Below are positions 58,087-64,000 of a DNA stretch of 64,000 bases, piece by piece (position 1 is the stretch's first letter; every line of letters starts with the position of its first letter). Origin of the DNA: Agrocybe praecox (Eukaryota > Basidiomycota > Agaricomycetes > Agaricales > Agrocybaceae); contig OZ024846.1 of the NCBI GenBank assembly GCA_964017145.1, forward strand, positions 1,302,001 through 1,366,000, read 5' to 3'. Below the pieces are notes generated by a model. It made no database searches and was not told the DNA's origin. It was given only the letters and a program-made list of their open reading frames with translations. A program made the position numbers and the translations under genes.

Positions 58087-59785
58087 ATAGCCGAGGGTAG
58101 ATACGCCTTTCTATGCCGTCGATGCATTTGATCACAATTCCATATGTATATGCATGAATAAACTCGTCGTCCAGAATAGTCTTCCACACAGCATGCATTA
58201 AGTCACGGCGGCAGTGAGCAAGAAGTTGTGACTTTTGACTACGCCATTTTGTAAAAAATGAAGCAGCGAAGTCATAAAATGAGTCAGGCAGCTAAACATG
58301 CAGTAAGTACCTGTAAAAAAATTGAACAATAAATATACATACTGAAGGTATATATGCAACATGATGCATAGCCCCCGATTTGGGCTGAGCGCGTATATAT
58401 TTTGTCAAGTTTCCAAGCATCAAATAGATAGGCCATCCTTTCGCATTTCCGAACTCAGCTAATTGAGTAGCATCTGATGAGAACATCAATGCCACAACAA
58501 CCTTTTCTCGCTGACAATGTGGATCATCTGGGGGGACTGGCGCTTTCTGAACCTTTTCGTGTTCTTCCAAAAAAGTGTCTGATGTATAAATTTCGCCATA
58601 CACACGTTCCGGCTCCTTGGTGATTGGTGATTGTTGATAAAGTTTGAAGGGAGAAAAATGATATAGGTGCGAGAGGGGACTGTTGAATGCTTCCTGAATG
58701 ACCATAACAAGGCTTCGATGAAGTAGTCCTGGGACTGTGAATGATTGTGGCTTGATGTTGGTGTCGCCTGAAGGAACAAGGATATCGACATTGGTTTCCT
58801 TGAACATGCTGCGAAGTTTCGATTTCCGTAGCTCTTTGTCCAGTCGCTGATTTTCGATGTGTGCGTTAAAACCAACTAAATGTTCGGGATCAAAATTGGG
58901 TGAAAGAAAAACGTCGTGGACCAGCTTAGTCGTTTCGGCCTCGGACTTCATTGAATTTCCATTATTCAGCCATTTCATAACACCATGAACTGTCGCATTG
59001 GAAAATGGCCAGTACATTTGTTGACCTTCTGCGTCTTGCTCTATTTCAACTGGCCGTGAGGTAACATTATCCTGACGAGTGGATGTTGCAAGATCGGCCA
59101 AGGTGAGTGATGCATCAGGATCTCGAGTTGGTCGTCTTGGGTAATCTCGCCATATTCCAAACAAATTGGCAATTGTGACAAGTCGATCACGTACGATTAA
59201 CCTGACAGTACGGGGGCGTGATTGTGTAGGTTCCTGTTCGGGTTCAGGTAATGTGGGTGCAGCGTCAGGTAGGACATCCGGCACATGTCGTGGAATCCTG
59301 CATTGGCGATAGGGACGACCAGAAACAGGTAGCGGTTCTGACGGTAACGCTGGAGGAAGAGAAAGAGGTGGAGGGCTTGGTCGTAATCCAGAAGGTAACA
59401 TAGATTGTGAACTTATAGTTGGCGAGTTGGGGGTATCGGTCATTTCGATGTCGTAGATATCACTTTCAAATGGTGGGGTATCCAACGCCAGTGCCGGTGC
59501 TATAGAGGTACTAATTGATGCTGACTTGGACTGTTAACATAATATAAGTACACGTCAGAAAGACCAGACTAGATATTATCAACATACATTTTGTCTAATC
59601 TTGCGGTCGGACAAGCCAGAAGTTGACTTCGCACCAATTGCGGGAAGCCGTGTAGACTCATGGCGAATGGCTTTTGATTTTTCGCGAAGTTCTTGAACAA
59701 ATTTGCATGTTCGTTTGTGTTTGGATAAGCCCGAGTGAGTTGGAAAGGCTCGCTTGCAAGTTGTAACACACTCTAGAGCAGTCAT
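58087..59785 (-). pseudogene. Plavaka-type transposase, N-terminal part
   Basis: The N-terminal part starts at the Met of MTALECVTTCKRAFPTHSG at 59785, a C2H2-like zinc finger (C-x3-C, then H and C), and is spliced to a Pro/Ser-rich linker. The large exon (about 59485-58340) has FSNATVHGVMKWLNNGN, FKLYQQSPITKEPERVYGE, VVVALMFSSDATQLAEFGNA and GWPIYLMLGNLTKYIR, typical of these transposases. The last exon ends RRIYPRL at the retrotransposon boundary. Taking one copy of the 5-bp duplication away, the frame runs straight into FTYSADYPEK at 45653, so the gene was open when the gypsy element landed. Confidence 0.8.
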
Positions 59786-60309
59786 CAACGAAAAGATGAC
59801 TACCAGAATTAGAATAATGGTTTGAAGCCAATTTTTCGACGTATTGAAGAGTCGCATCAGAGATTTTCAGCTCAAGATGAAACCATAGGGACTCCAGAAA
59901 GGTAACAGTAAGCCTCTTTGGTTAACGCGACGCGCCCGAAAGGAAAACCTGGGATTTCCCACAGATCATATGACCGTGACCAAAGACCCAACCGAGTCAA
60001 ATTTTACCAAAGTCCTACCTCTCCCTTTCATCGTCCACATCTGGCAGCCAACAGCCTATCATTTATTCCTGGGCCGGCACAAAATAAAGAGAAGTATATT
60101 GGTTTGTGTGTGCACATATACTCGTATACCTCATTTGGGCACCAACTCATTTGCTATTTGTCTTGTAGGGCGAAATGTAAATTTTTTTGTTCCGCTGCGC
60201 GATCATCTGGAAGCTGGGCAAAATAAAATGCAGGTATGCCGCAACCTTCTTTCTTCGACTCGTACTTGACCACCATTTCAGGTGTCTTGCTCTCTTCGAT
60301 CCTGTTTGA
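59786..60309. other. Intergenic
   Basis: This stretch lies between the transposase start and the DUF6698-like gene. Its reading frames (59918-60269) have no domain. Promoters of two divergent genes are expected here. Confidence 0.5.
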
Positions 60310-61972
60310 ATGCCATCTGGTCATCGAGGGCCATCCCCTCCCTTGTCTTCTTCTCCTCAAAGTGGGTCTGCCAGTACCCAAAGCACATCTCAAAGTGATC
60401 CCGCAGACGTGGTTCGGCTCAAGCGTGCATTATCGGCCAAGCAGCGCAAGATCGAGGAGTTGGAGGAAGGTCAGAAAAGGCCTAAAAGAAAGCGAACGTA
60501 AGTAATCCATATTTATTGAATATTCTCTGTATGTGTTGGTTCTCGCTAATGTATAATCTCTAAAGGATCCAGACAGATGGACGTGGGATACAGCGGATTG
60601 TCTCTATGTTTGATCCGATCTCTTTTATCATGGATCAAGCAGCAGATCGCCTCGTCGAAGAAGATGAAGGCAGCGAAGATGAAGGCAGTGGAGACGAAGG
60701 CGACTCAACCAAAACTGAGGAGGAACGGGCAGTACTGAAAGCAAAGTAAGTGTTCATTTCTTTCAAATGATAGTAGCTGAGCATCTACAGTCGTGAGCGT
60801 ATCAAGATCGCATACACTTTACTTATGGACCATGTACCAAAACTCCGTGAGATGGACGGGAATCCCAAAGTCTCACAAGCAGAGATCAACGACTATATCA
60901 CTCAGGTATGTCTCCTTCTCACATGTATGTTTGCTACTCACCGGTATCGGCGTTGATTTTAGCTCGACCTTGGTGGCAAAAATGCACGGTCCGACGACCT
61001 TCAAAGGATCAAAGCACTCCTCGCTGAGTGGATTAACACCGATTACAAGCCCAAAAAAGCTTTGCCGTCAGGAGGTCGAGAGGGTCGAGGATTTAAGAAT
61101 GACACGACGGGAAGATTATTATGTGGGATTACATATGATTGGTCTAACCCGCAGTATGTTTTTCTTTTTTCTTCTTTTTTTTCAACTCAATATGTCGTCT
61201 GTCAGGGTTCGGCAAGACATCATTGACATGAAACTAAATGTCGGTGATGATTTCTTCCTTGCCTGTCTGTATCCAAAGGGTCGAGGGTCCGCGGACGACG
61301 TCGAGCGCAACTTCCTCAAAAGTCGACTCCTTCTAAAGGTAAGTATGTTCTACATATGGAGTCTTCATGATACTAATTCTGTTATTCTGAGCAGACTTAT
61401 AGTGCCATATTTACGTCGCCCTCCTCGGCCGACTGCTTTGAAGAAGAGTCATCAGAGGATGGTGCGAAGAGGGGGCCTGAAAAGACATCCAAGCGGAAGA
61501 AGGCTACAAAGAAGGACGTATCAGGGAGGCTGGCTATGAAAGAGGTTACGCCGCGTTCAATTGCGTATGCTGCAGTCATGGTATGTATTCAAATTACGTC
61601 TTAAAACCACAACAGGATTTACTTACATTGCATTAGCTAGCATTTAACCTCACAAGTGCCATCGCATGGACCGAAGTAGTCGACGGTTTGAACTTCCGGC
61701 TCTTCTGGGAGTTTATAGTTGACTATTTCGAGCAACCTGTTGGACGTGAGGCGGCCAAGCGAGTGGCAGCCCTCTTGACATGGTGGAACAAGTAAGTATC
61801 GTGATTTGAAGTTCATTGGATCGTCACTGACAGTGTTATATTCAGGAAAGTATTCCCAAATAAGGTGGCAGCAACCTCAGCCGCATCCAACACTTCTCGC
61901 CAAAAACTCGCGGCACAGAGGAAGGCCAAAGAGGACCAAGCAGCGGCTCCGAGGGCACAAGACGATGATTAA
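60310..61972 (+). CDS. DUF6698-like fungal protein
   Basis: Eight exons (60310-60497, 60566-60745, 60791-60905, 60963-61153, 61206-61338, 61395-61580, 61637-61791, 61846-61972) sum to 425 codons, 424 aa, all with canonical splice sites. An N-terminal Ser/Lys-rich part leads to an acidic stretch (EEDEGSEDEGSGDEGDS), then a conserved-looking core: GGKNARSDDLQRIKALLAEW, RGFKNDTTGRLLCG, TYSAIFTSPSSADCFEEE, KEVTPRSIAYAAVM and FRLFWEFIVDYFEQP. From memory these blocks match the fungal family DUF6698, which is of unknown function and often multi-copy in agaricomycetes. The end is Lys/Ala-rich. I propose no activity. It lies 525 bases from the Plavaka transposase start, in divergent orientation. Confidence 0.68.
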
Positions 61973-64000
61973 CATGACTGAGTTTGAGGTCGTAGGTGGC
62001 ATTTTGTGTAGCGTACCAATTAATGTATCCATTGGACGATTTGTCAGCCTCGACTACGTTATAATAGACAAATACAAAGTATACATGAATATGATTCGCA
62101 ATAAGTTCTGCGGGTGATCGTCGTATGGAAACATCTATTCACTATCTTACACTTTTGTTGACGGTTTTTACTATCTTGTGCTTCTGCCAAATGGTTACGC
62201 TTCGTTACGGACTGAGAGCCTCATGATTTGTGGTTGCGAAGTCGAAAATACATTGGCTGGAATCATAATTTGGCACAATTGGTCAACTCGATCATAATCA
62301 TGTATCAGGATCATACGAGTTGGACACCAATTATGAAATCGAGGTACGTTCATAAGGTCTTTATAATGTGACTCATAATGTTATGCTAAATTATACCAGA
62401 TATTGCTCGTTATACCACTTCTAAGAACCTTATAAACGGTCATAGGAATCCCCTCGGTTCACTGATGTGTGATAGCCCAGACGGTTGAACGTGTCGAAAG
62501 GCTCAGGCCTGGTGGCTCCAGAGTTAATCGAGAGGGTTCTCTGTTCTGCCTTGTGCTAGTAGTATTGTCGTCTCATGCTTTTAAAAAACCATGCTACTGG
62601 AACGGTGGAGAGCCGAGAAGGAGGTATCCACGTGTTTCATAGGAAGACCAACGGCCGTCAAGATTTCCTGGGATTTCTCCTTTTATAAGCGGTCAGGATA
62701 CGTCCGCCGGTCGTAATAAAGGATGACCAGCTAGATGCACATCATGCAATAGGGTGGATAATATCTGCGTGTGCCGGAATCCGCAGTTTAGATTGAAAAG
62801 AGTTCCGCAAGGGCTCCAAAATCAGAATTTATAACGCGCATAATTTCCAGAGATAGGAACATGCTGAGCCAATGTCATAAGAGTTAAATATCTAGTTTGA
62901 AGGTTGGAATCCCATTTGTAGTGTTCAATTCAATTCAGGGATCTCACCGTTCGGTCTGTAAGCCATAGCGAATACCATGATGAGAAGAATGCCTGTCATA
63001 TGGAGAGGTTCTAACTAAGCCTAAATGCTGCCAATACAAGTAGCATGTAGGGTGTCTGTCATATCAAGTTGGCGTCTCCTCTTCCAGTGAGAATCACTAT
63101 CTCAAATGAATTGCCAAACCTTGTACATCCTTATTGTGATGGTATTTCTGATCAATCAAGATAACCTTTACATTAACAGACAGTGCGCCCCACTGGGCCC
63201 CTCCGTTGGAAATATTTCCTCATCTATGAGCTGTATTTATATAGTGATACTAGGGGGACGTGGTTACATGAGACTTGATCATGACAATCGTAACTGTGTA
63301 TCGTAATTTATTGTTATAACTGGTCATTTCATTAATTCTACGTAATATTCGCCTCAACGTACATGGCGATAATGCGCCGCGGCATACACGCAGGAAATAG
63401 AGAGCTGTATCCTACAGTATAAAGCGATTCTCTTATTGGGACGGAACTTGAGGCTGGCTGTACGTTTCATAATAGACGGTGTAGTGGATGCTATCTTGGA
63501 AGCCTCGTGTGTGCATTGAGTGTGGGCGCGCAACACAAACATATCATATGCACAATGGCCTGCGTACTTGCTCCATGACACGCGTCCACAGCGACAAAAT
63601 ATAATTAAACGACCTGATACGCTCAGAGATCAAATTGTATATTTGCCATTCTTTTTTGTTGGTAGGTCGCCGTTTGAATTTCTTGACATTGAGCGGTGCG
63701 TTCTGTGGGAGAGGAACTAACTGCGTCGGATCTTTGTCATCTATTGACCAGGATCCACATACATGTCTTACGAATATGAAGTTCGCGATTGGATGCGGCG
63801 GATATTAATCAAGTAGTAGCAGGCAAACACGAGTAAGTTTCTCTTTAGATAGTAGGATTCTGCTCGGTGCCTTTTTATGTATTCTTTCCCCCCTCCTTGC
63901 TGCGGTAGAACCAGGTTACGCGTCTCATAACCGGGATGGTCATAGAAAAGTCTCTACTCGAAGAGATACTAGTAGGGGATTCGCTCTCCTATCATACACA
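61973..64000. other. Gene-poor end of window
   Basis: Two kilobases without a supported gene. Short frames at 63106-63306 and 63520-63720 lack domains and splice partners. I saw no terminal repeat, tRNA or recognisable relic. Confidence 0.5.

Larger units (their letters stand above)
43215..59785 (-). mobile_element. Plavaka-type DNA transposon gene, split by gypsy
   Basis: A transposase gene reading leftward from 59785 to 43215 and interrupted by the LTR element 45654-58086. I could not find convincing terminal inverted repeats, so the limits given are those of the coding region; the true ends may lie further out. Confidence 0.75.

Noticed and set aside
42255..59900. CATAGGGACTCCA on both sides of the Plavaka gene as a target duplication
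   Set aside because: A 13-base match between two places in 64 kb is expected by chance many times, and no inverted repeats lie beside it.

Overview
The window is nuclear DNA of a filamentous basidiomycete, most likely an agaricomycete. The genes are split by short (about 50-75 bp) GT-AG introns, encode typical fungal proteins (TPS1, RPP0, a Dbp6-type helicase, a Fic1/Inn1-type C2 protein), and sit beside a chromodomain Ty3/Gypsy retrotransposon and a Plavaka-type DNA transposon. I saw no tRNA, rRNA or CRISPR. All gene models are my own splice reconstructions; most were checked only by reading frame and exon-length sums.

Layout. 1-2262: a complete IucA/IucC-type (NRPS-independent siderophore, NIS) synthetase gene, whose near-identical inverted second copy lies at about 28350-30615. 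3203-8891: a C2/proline-rich cytokinesis-type protein, a Frag1/DRAM/Sfk1 membrane protein and a DsbA/FrnE-like oxidoreductase. 9557-20674: a rearranged block with two copies of an F-box gene unit (one carrying a MITE), a scrambled patch made from pieces of neighbouring genes, an agaricomycete-type hypothetical protein, a C2H2 zinc-finger protein and an auxin-efflux-carrier-family transporter. 22249-26942: DBP6-like helicase and a C3HC/Rsm1-type zinc-finger protein, convergent. 27667-28345: an amino-acid permease relic, frameshifted and cut off where NIS copy 2 begins. 31146-38267: a mitochondrial PPR-like protein, ribosomal protein P0 and trehalose-6-phosphate synthase. 41032-43122: two small unknown genes. 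43215-59785: a Plavaka-type transposase gene split by a 12.4-kb gypsy element (45654-58086) with identical 375-bp LTRs and a 5-bp target-site duplication. 60310-61972: a DUF6698-like unknown protein. The rest is gene-poor.

Functionally the window mixes housekeeping genes (ribosome, trehalose, RNA helicase, mRNA export) with accessory DNA. The most unusual items are the duplicated NIS synthetase, which is rare outside bacteria; the gypsy element's third long reading frame downstream of pol (963 codons, with an RS-rich block and an RRM-like region); its in-frame amber codon inside RNase H; and the nested, very recent insertion into a Plavaka gene whose frame is otherwise open across the junction.
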